From positions 1 through 64,000 of the forward strand of contig CAXSDP010000014.1 in NCBI GenBank assembly GCA_964235705.1: a stretch of DNA of 64,000 nt, given 5' to 3'. The DNA comes from RH-AL1 sp964235705. Its GTDB lineage: Bacteria > Pseudomonadota > Alphaproteobacteria > Rhizobiales > Beijerinckiaceae. Both the position numbers and the translations under genes were made by a program. Position 1 is the first letter of the stretch; every line of letters starts with the position of its first letter. The notes below the pieces were generated by a model. It was not told the origin of the DNA, ran no database searches, and saw nothing but the letters and a program-made list of their open reading frames with translations. This document shows positions 32,201 to 40,178 of this stretch, one piece after another.

Positions 32201-33626
32201 TGACGGTGTCGGAGATGGCCGTGTCGGCGGTCGTGCGGGCGGTCGCTTCCTGGTTGATGGCGGCGGATAGGTTCGACGCGCTCGAGGCCGTGAGCGACGT
32301 GATCGAAGCGGCGAGCGCCGAGTCGGCGGCGGTGCGGGTCGCGGCCTCCTGGGTGATGGCGGCGGTGTTGCCGCCGGTGGCGGCGTTCAGCGTGGTGATC
32401 TGAGCCGATAGCGCGTCGTCCGCGTCGGCTCGGGTCACCGCCTCCTGGGTGATCGCCGCCGTGTTGCCGTTGACCGTCGCGTTCAGCGTCGTGACGGTGT
32501 CGGCGATGGCCGTGTCGGCAGTCGTGCGGGCGGTCGCCTCCTGGCTGATGGCCGCGGAAAGGTTGCTGCCCGTCGTCGCCGTGAGCGTCTGGATGGAGGT
32601 GGCGAGGGCGCTGTCGGCGTCCGACCTCGCGATGACCTCCTGCGAGATCGCGGCGGTGTTGCCGCCGACGGTGGCGGTCAGGGTCGTCAGCGTGGCCGAG
32701 AGCGCGCTGTCGCCGTCGGCGCGGGCGACCGCCTCCTGTTTGATCGTCGCCTCGTTGGAGGCGACATTGGCCGTGATCGTGGTGATCTCGCCGGCGATCG
32801 CGTCATCGGCGGTCGACCTGGCGCCGGCCTCGACGGTGATCGCGGACGTGTTGCCGGCGACATCGCCCTGGATGGAGAGGATCGTCGTCGCGACGCCTTG
32901 CAGCTCGTTCAGCGCGCTCGACGCGTCCGCTTGCGCCGCCGTCGTCGCGGCCTGGTTCGATGCGATGGAGGCGGTGGCACTCGAGAAGGCGGCCGTGGTC
33001 GCCGCTTCGTTGGCCTGGATCGCCGCGTTGGCGTCGGCGATCGCCGTGGTGACCTCGCCGAAGGCGGCCGTCGCGGCCGCTTGGTTCGCGGCGATGTCGC
33101 CTTGCGCTTCGGTGATCGCCGCGTCGACCTCGCCGAAGGCGGCCGTCGCGGCCGCCTGGTTCGCGGCGATGTCGCCTTGTGCTTCGGCGATCGCCGCATT
33201 GACCTCGTCGAAGGCCTGCGTCGCGTAGCTGTCGTTCTGCTCGACCAGCGACTGCAGGGATGCGAGGTCGCTGTTGAAGGTGGAGGTCACCGATGCGAGC
33301 GCCTCGGCGTTCGCCGCGCCCTCGCTCGCGATGCCGGACACGAGGTTCGCCACGTCGCCTTGGACGGTGGCCTGTAGACCGGCGAGTTCGGCCTCGATCG
33401 CATCGATCTCCGCCTGCAGCACGCTGCTGGCCCCGGGCAGCACGGCAGCCACGGCGGCCGAGCCCACGCGACCATCGACGCTGACGATCGTGGGCGGCAA
33501 GGCGATCGCCGCGACGATCGGCGAGGCCGCGACGGAGGTGAGCGCGCCGCGCGAGACCGCCGCGACCTTGGCGCCCGCCGGGGCGACGGAGACGGAGGGC
33601 GTGACGGTCCGCAGGCTGACGATCAT
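29211..33626 (-). CDS. Large repetitive tail-fibre protein
   Basis: A 1471-residue fibre. After an N-terminal virion-attachment part comes a long series of 31 to 33-residue units of the type NTAAITQEAATRTDADSAL, forming an extended coiled-coil-like shaft. Within it a 314-residue block (from NDLANSDLNGDDGWGFGS, probably a carbohydrate-binding beta domain, plus shaft units) occurs twice in tandem. The C-terminus is a glycine-rich tip (GGYAYGTLNVTPG, VVGGYGGAQNNTNGG). It would contact the host surface. Downstream of the baseplate genes, as in other myophages. Confidence 0.85.
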   Translation of the reverse strand: MIVSLRTVTPSVSVAPAGAKVAAVSRGALTSVAASPIVAAIALPPTIVSVDGRVGSAAVAAVLPGASSVLQAEIDAIEAELAGLQATVQGDVANLVSGIASEGAANAEALASVTSTFNSDLASLQSLVEQNDSYATQAFDEVNAAIAEAQGDIAANQAAATAAFGEVDAAITEAQGDIAANQAAATAAFGEVTTAIADANAAIQANEAATTAAFSSATASIASNQAATTAAQADASSALNELQGVATTILSIQGDVAGNTSAITVEAGARSTADDAIAGEITTITANVASNEATIKQEAVARADGDSALSATLTTLTATVGGNTAAISQEVIARSDADSALATSIQTLTATTGSNLSAAISQEATARTTADTAIADTVTTLNATVNGNTAAITQEAVTRADADDALSAQITTLNAATGGNTAAITQEAATRTAADSALAASITSLTASSASNLSAAINQEATARTTADTAISDTVMTLTATVNGNTAGISAEAVTRADGDSALSATINTLTSTVGGNSAAITQEAATRATADESLSGQITTLNAATGGNTAAITQEAATRTDADSALTASIASLSAQTGALSAAISNESVARTTAESAIASEVSTLTANAQGAVGGGNDLANSDLNGDDGWGFGSILAGAQQSFNPAGYTNASVNVLATLLPATTAAGQYADWASPHMAAEPGITYEASVLAAGQAAQALLIYVGYIDGNGTVLAYAQGSQTSGGNPAGGNLAGFTQIGGFSTAPADTVARCLLLRTFAPTANVACAGFFTHPFSRTASAGQTILSPYSPGTQANVPAINATIANNAAVAATATDAVAATVATLTTTVGANTSSISNEATTRSTADESLAGQIATLNSATGGNTAAINQEAATRTDADAALAASIASLSAQTGALNAAISNEAVARTTAESAIASEVSTLTANAQGAVGGGNDLANSDLNGDDGWGFGSILAGAQQSFNPAGYTNASVNVLATLLPATTAAGQYADWASPHMAAEPGITYEASVLAAGQAAQALLIYVGYIDGNGTVLAYAQGSQTSGGNPAGGNLAGFTQIGGFSTAPADTVARCLLLRTFAPTANVACAGFFTHPFSRTASAGQTILSPYSPGTQANVPAINATIANNAAVAATATDAVAATVATLTTTVGANTSSISNEATTRSTADQSLAGQIAQTNAAVGSNTAAVNQEAATRTDADSALSASLTSLTSTVNGNTAAITNESVARATGDQALSTNLSNLSTTVGGHTATLQQLGASLNGIEAQYFLGITIDGQTGGLILSGVLNPDGTLNTTLLIEANVEIAGNVLVAGTLDQNALNAGSYGNLVSPHGGTFFGSGSGIFTVPAGVTWLYVELRGGDAGPITFFYDDNGGNNQSTTTNGPLGGYAYGTLNVTPGQQIYYVVGGYGGAQNNTNGGASSVGGSSAFGPLSATGGHLSEDSSGNVTVNTPGQGSGGLINLAGAPYNLVSGGGGFLKLTF
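30147..31861 (-). repeat. 942-base period tandem duplication inside the fibre gene
   Basis: Bases 30147-30919 and 31089-31861 (773 bases each, offset 942) appear identical; lines compared by eye showed no difference. Identity ends sharply on both sides, and the flanking copies are diverged shaft repeats, so the block was copied recently, in frame. Confidence 0.85.
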
Positions 33627-33691
33627 GTCCTAGCCTCAGACGATGGGAATGGACGCGGGCGCGACCCGCCGGCACACGTAGAGCGCCGGGA

Positions 33692-34105
33692 TCAGCTCGT
33701 CGGCGTGGCCGAGGCGAGGATGGCGGTCTCGCGGGCCTGCGTGATCAGGTTGATCGAGACGAGGTAGGCGAGCCCCTGGGTCGTGCGCTGGTCGGTGAGG
33801 CTGACGAAGCTCGCGCCGGCGGCCATCAGCAGGAACAGCTTCACGCTCACGTCCGTGCTTTGCACGATCGCCGCCTGCTCCGAGCTGGTGAAAAGCCCCA
33901 GGAACTGCAGGAAGGTGAGCTGCGGCACGGAAGGCGCCGGCGCCGCAGCCGGCGTCGGTGTGTTTCCGGCGGCGACCCAGGCTTGGTAGGCCTGCCAATC
34001 GAGGTTGCCGGGATCGGCGGGGACGTTGGCCCCATCCGCGTCGCGATGGATCATGTTGAGCCGGACGGCGCCGGTCGTGAGGTCGACGATCTGAGTGTAA
34101 GCCAC
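33692..34105 (-). CDS. Phage tail-associated hypothetical protein
   Basis: A 137-residue protein. The GTG at 34105 follows GGAG and lies one base after the preceding stop. It has a Pro/Ala linker (AGNTPTPAAAPAPSVPQLTF) and a helical second half (EQAAIVQSTDVSVKLFLLMAAGASFVSLTDQRTTQGLAYLV), of a type seen next to fibre genes. Likely chaperone or baseplate-fibre adaptor. Confidence 0.6.
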   Translation of the reverse strand: MAYTQIVDLTTGAVRLNMIHRDADGANVPADPGNLDWQAYQAWVAAGNTPTPAAAPAPSVPQLTFLQFLGLFTSSEQAAIVQSTDVSVKLFLLMAAGASFVSLTDQRTTQGLAYLVSINLITQARETAILASATPTS

Positions 34106-34106
34106 G

Positions 34107-34925
34107 TCAGAGCTCCGCGGAGATGTCGAGAACGGCGCTGGTGTTGTCATTGGCCTGCAGGAACGCCGTGTCGCCCTGCGTCAATGACCCTGACGCCGTG
34201 CCGATTTGCAGGAGCGCGGTTTGTGGCGAGGAGTCCGAAATGGACAAGGACGTCGAGCTGGTGGCCCCGCCATTCCCGAGCAGTCTGAGCGACGTCTGGG
34301 CCGGTAGAGTGATCGTCGGGTTCGCACGCTTATAGGCGTAGCTGATCGACCCGAAGGAAGTGGACGAGTTGAAGTTCGCGCAGACGCACAGGTTCAAGCG
34401 TCCCGATCCCGAAACGACAACCCTTTCGAAGTAGCGCAGGCACAACGCCATCTCGAGACCGACCGGCCGACGCTCGAACGGCGTCGGCGTGGTGCCGGCT
34501 TCAAGCTGGACGAGCCCGAGGGTGCCGGCCTGGAACGCCACCGTGATCTGCGTTCCTGCCGGGACGCCGCTGACGACGTGAGGGGAGGTGAACGGCCCGA
34601 GCAGCGTGTAGGAGCTACCCGCTGGTGTGAAACCGACGTAGCCGGGCGCGCTACCCGTCCATGACAGGGTGTAGGTCCCACCTGCTACGTTCTGCGCCTC
34701 GACGACCTGGGAAAGTGTCCCGCTGGCGATCGTCACGAGCGTATCGGGCGTGTTCTGGGTATAGCTGTAGCCGCAGTTCCCACCTCCGTAATCGCGCCAA
34801 CGATCGTGCGCATAGACGCTACTACCCAGCACGGTACCGCTAGCGTAGCCTCGCTGGTTGATCGCGAAGTTGCCGTTGATGAGCAAGTTGCGGCCGAGGT
34901 TTAGCGGCGGCGCGTAGATGTCCAT
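34107..34925 (-). CDS. Phage fibre/tail protein with galactose-binding-like domain
   Basis: A 272-residue protein. The opening NLGRNLLINGNFAINQRGYA, then VYAHDRW and LSQVVEAQNVAGGTYTLSW, and the later LGLVQLEAGTTPTPFERRPVGLEMALCLRYFERV form a well-known phage fibre pattern with a carbohydrate-binding beta-sandwich. The C-terminal part is Ser/Thr-rich beta structure. Probably binds surface sugars of the host. Confidence 0.78.
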   Translation of the reverse strand: MDIYAPPLNLGRNLLINGNFAINQRGYASGTVLGSSVYAHDRWRDYGGGNCGYSYTQNTPDTLVTIASGTLSQVVEAQNVAGGTYTLSWTGSAPGYVGFTPAGSSYTLLGPFTSPHVVSGVPAGTQITVAFQAGTLGLVQLEAGTTPTPFERRPVGLEMALCLRYFERVVVSGSGRLNLCVCANFNSSTSFGSISYAYKRANPTITLPAQTSLRLLGNGGATSSTSLSISDSSPQTALLQIGTASGSLTQGDTAFLQANDNTSAVLDISAEL

Positions 34926-34938
34926 CGCGACACCCTCC

Positions 34939-37362
34939 TCAGAGCTGGTACGCGGCGAGCTCGAGGCCCGCGGTCGCGCAGTAGTAGGTGAAGGCCGAGG
35001 TTTCGACGCCGCCGGCGGTGGACTTGGCGTAACCGCCGGCGGGGATGCGGAAGCAGTCGGCTCCGCCGATGCTGGCCGCCCCGCCGAGCGGGTTGATCCA
35101 CACGTCGGCCGACTGCGGCGCCTGGATCGTCCAGGCCGTGCGCGAGGTGTTGGCTGCCCAGAGCTGGGTGGAGCTCGCGGCGACGGTAGTCGTGCTACCC
35201 GACACCGGCGCGCGCGGCGCGGGGCCGACCGTGCCGATGTTGTTTGTCCCGGCCGGCGTGGCGGCGTTCATGGCGACGAAGATGCCCCGCAGCCAGGCGA
35301 TCGCTGACCCCGACGTCGACGCGGCCGTCGCCGCCGCGTCGACCTTGGCGCCGAGCGTGACGCTGCTGCCGTCGGCGATCGAGGCCGGCTGCGTCGCTTG
35401 CCAAAAGGTGCCCGAAACGGGCTGGGTAGCTTGGTAGAAGGTGCCGGTGACGGCGATGCTGCCGAGCAGCTTGTCGCGGATCGCGCGCAGCGCGCCGATC
35501 GCCGTCGTGTTGGCACCGCTCACCGTGGCGGCGTCGGTCGTCGAGCCGATCGTCGCCATGCCGCCGTCGGTCGAGGAGACCGGCTGCGTCGCTTGGTAGA
35601 ACGTCCCGGTGACCGCAATGCTGCCGAGTAGCTTGTCGCGGATCGCCCGCAAGGCGCCGACGACCGTCGTGTTGGTACCGCTCGCGGTGGCGGCGTCGGT
35701 CGTGGTGCCGATCGTCGCCAAGCTGCCGTCGGTCGAGGAGATCGGCTGCGTCGCCTGCCAGAAGGTGCCCGAGACGGGCTGGGTCGCCTGAAAGAAGGTG
35801 CCGGTGACGGCGATGGTGCCCAGGAGCTTGTCGCGGATCGCGCGCAGGGCACCAATCGCCGTGGTGGCGGCGCCGCTCACAGTGGCGGTGTCGGTTGTCG
35901 AGCCAATCGTCGCAAGGCCGCCGTCGGCCGAGGACACCGGCTGCGTCGCCGGCCAAAAGGTGCCCGACACGGGCTGCGTGGCCTGGTAGAAGGTGCCGGT
36001 AACGGCGATGGTGCCCAGCAGCTTGTCGCGGATCGCCCGCAAGGCACCGACGACCGTCGTGGTGGCGCCGCTCGCCGTGGCGGCATCGGTGGTCGTGCCG
36101 ATCGTCGCGAGGCCACCGTCGGTGGACGCGACCGTGAGGGGATTGCCGGTCGGGTTGCCGACCCGGATGCTCTTGAGGCCGTTGGCCGCCGCGATCAGCG
36201 CCGTGGCCGATCCGCTGGTCCAGGCCGTCATCTGCGCCTGCAGGTGGGTGACGCCCCCGCAGGCGAACTCCCATTGGCCGTTCGCTGTGGCGAACCCCAC
36301 TGCGGTGCCGCCACCGAACGGCACCATGTTGATCGGGAAGAAGGTGGTGCCGCCATCGACCGAGGCCGACCAGGTGACCATGCCCGCCCAGGTGCCGGCC
36401 AACTGGATCACGGCGGCGTTCATGCCGTCGACGGCCAGCGCGACCACGCTCGTCGCGGCGGCGAGTGGGCCGCTCGCCGACACGCGTGGGGCGTTCGACT
36501 GCGTCGCGGTCTTCAGCGTGCCGGTGAGGAGGCCGAATATCCCGCGCAGCCAGGCGATGGCGGAGCCGCTGGTCGAGCCGCCCGTCGCGGCGACGTCGGC
36601 GGGGGTGCCGAGCGCGGCCTCGACGGCGGCGTCCTTGACGGTCAACGTGGCGCCTAGCGTGCTCAAGACCTGCTGGATCAGGCCAGCGGTCGCCTGTTGC
36701 TGCGCCAGCGTCGCGGCACCCTGCGGCAGGAGCGACAGGGCGTTGAGGTTCGACGTCGACGGCGCGGCGGCGAGCACCGCGCCCTGGCTCGAGTTCAGCC
36801 AGAACTGGCCGATGATCGCGCCGGTCACGCTGTCGGTGGTGACGAAGTGGTCGACGAAGTCGCCGGAGGCGATGGTGGTGCCGGCGGCGGCGATCGCCTG
36901 GTACGCCGTCTTGTCGGTGATCGGTGCGGTGCGGTCTTCGGCCGGCTTGACGCCGACGCCGGGCGCGGCGGAGACGGCGCCGGTGATCGTCTTCCAGGTC
37001 GGCGCGCCGCCGGCGGGATTGTCGACGCGGATGAAGTAGGCGCCGGTGTTGTCCGTCCACAGCGTTTCGGCGGCGGTCTGCTGGAGCAACGAGACGATCT
37101 GCCCAAGCAGCGTGTTGGCGGCCGCCTGGTTCGTCGCCGTGGAAGCGGCCGCGGTCGCACCGGCGATCGCCTGCAGCTCGGTGAGCGCGCTCGCCTGCCC
37201 CTGCGCGGTGGCGGGATCGATGATCGCGGCGACGCTGTTCAGCACCACGTGGGCGACGTAGAACGGTCCCAGACCGGCGCCACCGCTGGCATCGGCGAAG
37301 CCGTAGCCGAACGATCCTCCACCGTAGACGCCGCTCAGCTTCGTGGTGAGGCTGAAGGTCAT
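34939..37362 (-). CDS. Large repetitive phage tail protein
   Basis: An 807-residue protein, likely a second fibre or fibre-shaft protein. The C-terminal half holds four units of 54-65 residues with the core GALRAIRDKLLG and TGTFYQATQPVS, at about 35430-36120. A STSGSAIAWLRGIF segment occurs on each side. The N-terminal region (LTELQAIAGATAAASTATNQAAANTLLGQIVSLL) is helical. Proteins like this occur in alphaproteobacterial phages; no receptor is known. Confidence 0.7.
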   Translation of the reverse strand: MTFSLTTKLSGVYGGGSFGYGFADASGGAGLGPFYVAHVVLNSVAAIIDPATAQGQASALTELQAIAGATAAASTATNQAAANTLLGQIVSLLQQTAAETLWTDNTGAYFIRVDNPAGGAPTWKTITGAVSAAPGVGVKPAEDRTAPITDKTAYQAIAAAGTTIASGDFVDHFVTTDSVTGAIIGQFWLNSSQGAVLAAAPSTSNLNALSLLPQGAATLAQQQATAGLIQQVLSTLGATLTVKDAAVEAALGTPADVAATGGSTSGSAIAWLRGIFGLLTGTLKTATQSNAPRVSASGPLAAATSVVALAVDGMNAAVIQLAGTWAGMVTWSASVDGGTTFFPINMVPFGGGTAVGFATANGQWEFACGGVTHLQAQMTAWTSGSATALIAAANGLKSIRVGNPTGNPLTVASTDGGLATIGTTTDAATASGATTTVVGALRAIRDKLLGTIAVTGTFYQATQPVSGTFWPATQPVSSADGGLATIGSTTDTATVSGAATTAIGALRAIRDKLLGTIAVTGTFFQATQPVSGTFWQATQPISSTDGSLATIGTTTDAATASGTNTTVVGALRAIRDKLLGSIAVTGTFYQATQPVSSTDGGMATIGSTTDAATVSGANTTAIGALRAIRDKLLGSIAVTGTFYQATQPVSGTFWQATQPASIADGSSVTLGAKVDAAATAASTSGSAIAWLRGIFVAMNAATPAGTNNIGTVGPAPRAPVSGSTTTVAASSTQLWAANTSRTAWTIQAPQSADVWINPLGGAASIGGADCFRIPAGGYAKSTAGGVETSAFTYYCATAGLELAAYQL

Positions 37363-37396
37363 GGCTGTCTCTTGATGTCGAGAGGGTCGGGGACGG

Positions 37397-37822
37397 TCAG
37401 CGCCGCGTGACGCCGCCGGCGATCGCGACCGTGAAAGGGCCGGCGACCTGGCCGAGGTTGAGGATCACGCCGTCTGCGGTGGCGATGATGTCCATCACCG
37501 CCGACGCGCCCGCCGGCAGGCTCGCCGTGCAGCCGGTCGGACCGGTCGCGGGTGCGAGTTCCGGCACGGCGAAGGCGAGTTGGCCGAGCGACCCGTCGAC
37601 CTGGAGCAGGCCGTTGGCGGTCGAGATGTCGAGAAGCACCTCGGCATCGGTCGCGGACGGGCGCAGCTGCGCCTCGAAGGCGATGCCGGTGATGTCGAGC
37701 GGCTGGCCGGCGTTGGCAGAGCCTTGCGGCCACTGGAACTGGAGGACGTCACGCCAGTCCGAGTTCGTGGTGACGGAGAAGGACGCCTCGAGCTGCGGCA
37801 GCTGCAGGATGTTCGTCGCCAT
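37397..37822 (-). CDS. Phage hypothetical virion protein
   Basis: A 141-residue beta-rich protein: MATNILQLPQLEASFSVTTNSDWRDVLQF, then DITGIAFEAQLRPSATDAEVLLDIS. This pattern occurs in phage structural genes near fibres. GGAGG stands five bases before the ATG, the same leader as at 28543. Function unknown. Confidence 0.62.
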   Translation of the reverse strand: MATNILQLPQLEASFSVTTNSDWRDVLQFQWPQGSANAGQPLDITGIAFEAQLRPSATDAEVLLDISTANGLLQVDGSLGQLAFAVPELAPATGPTGCTASLPAGASAVMDIIATADGVILNLGQVAGPFTVAIAGGVTRR

Positions 37823-37834
37823 GGCGGCCTCCGA

Positions 37835-38425
37835 TCAGGCGGTCGGCCAGGCGAAGGCGTCGACCAGCGCGATCGTCGTGACCGTCGGCGGCGCGGCGGT
37901 GATCGCGGCGAGCAGGGTGCCGTGCGCGGCGTAGGTCGCAGACACCCAGGCGCGCACGAGCGTGTCGAGCGTCACGAGCTGCGCGCCGCTCAGCGTGGTG
38001 GTCGCGCCGGCGTTGTCGAGCCACACCCGGGTGCCGGCTGCGTTGGCCTTGCCGAAGTCGGCGAGCTCGGCGAGGTCGTCGCGCGTGGTGCGCGTCCCAT
38101 CGCTGAGGGCCGGCACGGCCGGTTGTCCGGACGCGGCGACGTTGAAGGACTGGCCTTTGGCGAGCGCCAGCTGAAAGGCGCGCTGCGCGTGGCTGAGCAG
38201 CTGGGCCACGGTCGCCTGCGCCACCGGCGGTGGGGTCAGCGTGGTTCCGTCGTAGCTCCAACCTATCCCGGCAACGTTGCTGGCCACCGTCGTCCTTCCC
38301 TCGGGATCTTTCCAGGCGTCCGTGGCGTGGACGGTGGCGACGACCTGGCGCGGCCAAGTGGTGCCGGCGTCGATGATGCAGATCGTCTTGGCGACGGCGG
38401 TGGTGGGCGCGGTCTGGTCAGCCAT
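37835..38425 (-). CDS. DUF4376-like tail-fibre associated protein, second copy
   Basis: A 196-residue protein with PVAQATVAQLLSHAQRAFQLALAKGQSFNVA and a C-terminal AAPPTVTTIALVDAFAWP, the same overall layout as the protein at 28572-29201. The two are diverged paralogues. GGAGG lies seven bases before the ATG. Presumably serves the adjacent fibre protein. Confidence 0.65.
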   Translation of the reverse strand: MADQTAPTTAVAKTICIIDAGTTWPRQVVATVHATDAWKDPEGRTTVASNVAGIGWSYDGTTLTPPPVAQATVAQLLSHAQRAFQLALAKGQSFNVAASGQPAVPALSDGTRTTRDDLAELADFGKANAAGTRVWLDNAGATTTLSGAQLVTLDTLVRAWVSATYAAHGTLLAAITAAPPTVTTIALVDAFAWPTA

Positions 38426-38428
38426 CCA

Positions 38429-39490
38429 TCAACCTCCGATGAGCTGGGCGAGGATGATCTGCGACGGTCCGCCCTGGCCGCCATTGAGGATATTGGTGAT
38501 GGGATTGCAGCCGGTACCGCCTTGGCCTGGCGCCACGCCGTTGATCACGTTGCCCGTCGTCGTGTTCGTCCCGCAGCCGAACGAACCTCCGCCCGGACCG
38601 GGGAAGTAGAGGCCTTCGGACAAGCCCGCCTGCCCAGGCTGCCCGGCGATATGGACCTGGCCACCCGTGCCGCCGGTCCCGCCGGCGCCCCCGGTATTCG
38701 CGCCAGAAGCGCCGCCGCGCTGTCCACCGTTCGCGGAGACCAGTGTGCCGTAGTTGACCAAGGTCACGGACGAGGCGCCGCCATCGTTGCCGGGCGATCC
38801 CATCCCGCCGAGGAGCAGCGCCAGCGAGGAGCCCTTCGGACACTGATAGGAACCCAGCGCGAACTCGCCGCCGCCGCCGCCGCCGGCCGCGCCGCTACCG
38901 CACTGGCCTCCGGCGCCGGCGCCCCAGAGCGCGGCCGTGAAGGCTTGGCAGTTGGGGTCGAGCGCGACCGTCTGCGATGCGGTGTAGACCTGCAGGGCGA
39001 TGTAGGCGCCGAGATTGGCGATGCCGGATGCCTGCTTGGCGAGCACCGCCGCCGCGAAGGTCGCGAAGCTCGTCTGGTAGTGGTGCCCGGCTGGCTGGTC
39101 CTCGGCGGCGGACTGGTAGAAGCCCACGAGGTCGCCGTCGGCGATGGTGTTCTCGGCGGTGAGCCCGGGCAGGTTCCAGTCGAAGTTGTTGCCGGCGTCG
39201 AGGCGCAGGCCTTCGCCTGGGCCGTAGGTGATCGACGCCACTGGTGCCGCCGGCTTGGGCGCGTACAGCGGGATCAGGATCTTGATGGCTTGAAGCAGCT
39301 GCGTCAGGTCGCCCGCCGGCACCAGGTCGGCTCCGGTAATGACGTTGATGATCTCGTCCATCGGATCGGTGCAGAGCGCGAAGGGAGGGAACGACCCCTC
39401 GGCGCCGGTCGCGGGATTGCCGTTGATCCACGGCAGCTGTGACGGGTCCTCGAGACCCGTCGCCGGGTTCAATGGGTAGTGCTGCTGCAT
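38429..39490 (-). CDS. Glycine-rich tail-fibre protein
   Basis: A 353-residue protein. The N-terminus (PLNPATGLEDPSQLPWINGNPATGAEGSFPP) and the following 100 residues look like a baseplate-attachment segment; residues 200-340 are glycine-rich (GAGGQCGSGAAGGGGGGEFALG, GGAGGTGGTGGQVHI), a phage fibre-tip type fold. ATG at 39490 is the natural start. First fibre gene after the gp48-like baseplate gene. Confidence 0.75.
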   Translation of the reverse strand: MQQHYPLNPATGLEDPSQLPWINGNPATGAEGSFPPFALCTDPMDEIINVITGADLVPAGDLTQLLQAIKILIPLYAPKPAAPVASITYGPGEGLRLDAGNNFDWNLPGLTAENTIADGDLVGFYQSAAEDQPAGHHYQTSFATFAAAVLAKQASGIANLGAYIALQVYTASQTVALDPNCQAFTAALWGAGAGGQCGSGAAGGGGGGEFALGSYQCPKGSSLALLLGGMGSPGNDGGASSVTLVNYGTLVSANGGQRGGASGANTGGAGGTGGTGGQVHIAGQPGQAGLSEGLYFPGPGGGSFGCGTNTTTGNVINGVAPGQGGTGCNPITNILNGGQGGPSQIILAQLIGG

Positions 39491-39503
39491 GGAGGAGCCT
39501 TCG

Positions 39504-40175
39504 TCAGTAGGCGAAGAAGAAGTCGAAGACCGCGCCATAGACCTGGTAGTCGAACAGCACGGTGGTGTGCGCCGGCTTCCAGCGCTGGAACACGCACTCG
39601 AGATCCTCGGCGTGGACGATCTCGCAGAAGGAGTCGCGCCCGAAGCTCGATCGGCCGAACTGGAAGCGGGTCGCTCGCGGACCGGCGACGCGGACCTTCC
39701 AGAAGAAACGGGTCGAGGGCGGCTGGAGCTGCCCACGCGCGCCGCCGAACGAGGACAGCCCGAATTGAAAGGTCGAGTACTCGCGGATGGCGATCTGGTA
39801 GCCGAGCGCGGCCGCGACGCCGACGAAGAACTCGCGGCTCTGGCCGCCCTGCGTGGTCAGCTTGTTGACCAGCGCCGCCTGCCGCTCCGGCAGCGTCAGC
39901 AGTTGCGGCACGCACGGGTCCGGCAGGCCGAGCGCGGCCTCCCAGTCCGGCAGCAGGCCGACCGTCTTGCTGGGGTCGCTCTCGATGAGCAGGAGCAGGG
40001 CGGCGGCGGCCGCGACATCGCCCCAGATCTGCGCGCAGCCCTCGACCCACCTCATCAGGTCGCCGTCGGGATCGCGCGACCAGGCCGTGCCGGTGGGTAG
40101 CTCGCCAGCGAGCGCCTGCGCGTATTCAGCGGCGGTGCGTTGGACCCAGGTGTCGGGTGTGAACTCGGCCACCAC
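39504..40175 (-). CDS. Mu gp48-like (YmfQ) baseplate protein
   Basis: A 223-residue protein: EYAQALAGELPTGTAWSRDPDGDLMRW, then the LLPDWEAALGLPDPC region and LPERQAALVNKLTTQGGQSREFFVGVAAALGY, all typical of the DUF2313/YmfQ family. It links the baseplate wedge with fibres. Next to gp47, in Mu order. Confidence 0.87.
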   Translation of the reverse strand: MVAEFTPDTWVQRTAAEYAQALAGELPTGTAWSRDPDGDLMRWVEGCAQIWGDVAAAAALLLLIESDPSKTVGLLPDWEAALGLPDPCVPQLLTLPERQAALVNKLTTQGGQSREFFVGVAAALGYQIAIREYSTFQFGLSSFGGARGQLQPPSTRFFWKVRVAGPRATRFQFGRSSFGRDSFCEIVHAEDLECVFQRWKPAHTTVLFDYQVYGAVFDFFFAY

Positions 40176-40178
40176 GCG

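Noticed and set aside
30147..36120. Tandem repeats considered as a CRISPR array or insertion sequence
   Set aside because: Repeats are in frame, coding, of 54-65 or about 32 residues, without unique spacers, and have no terminal inverted repeats or transposase.
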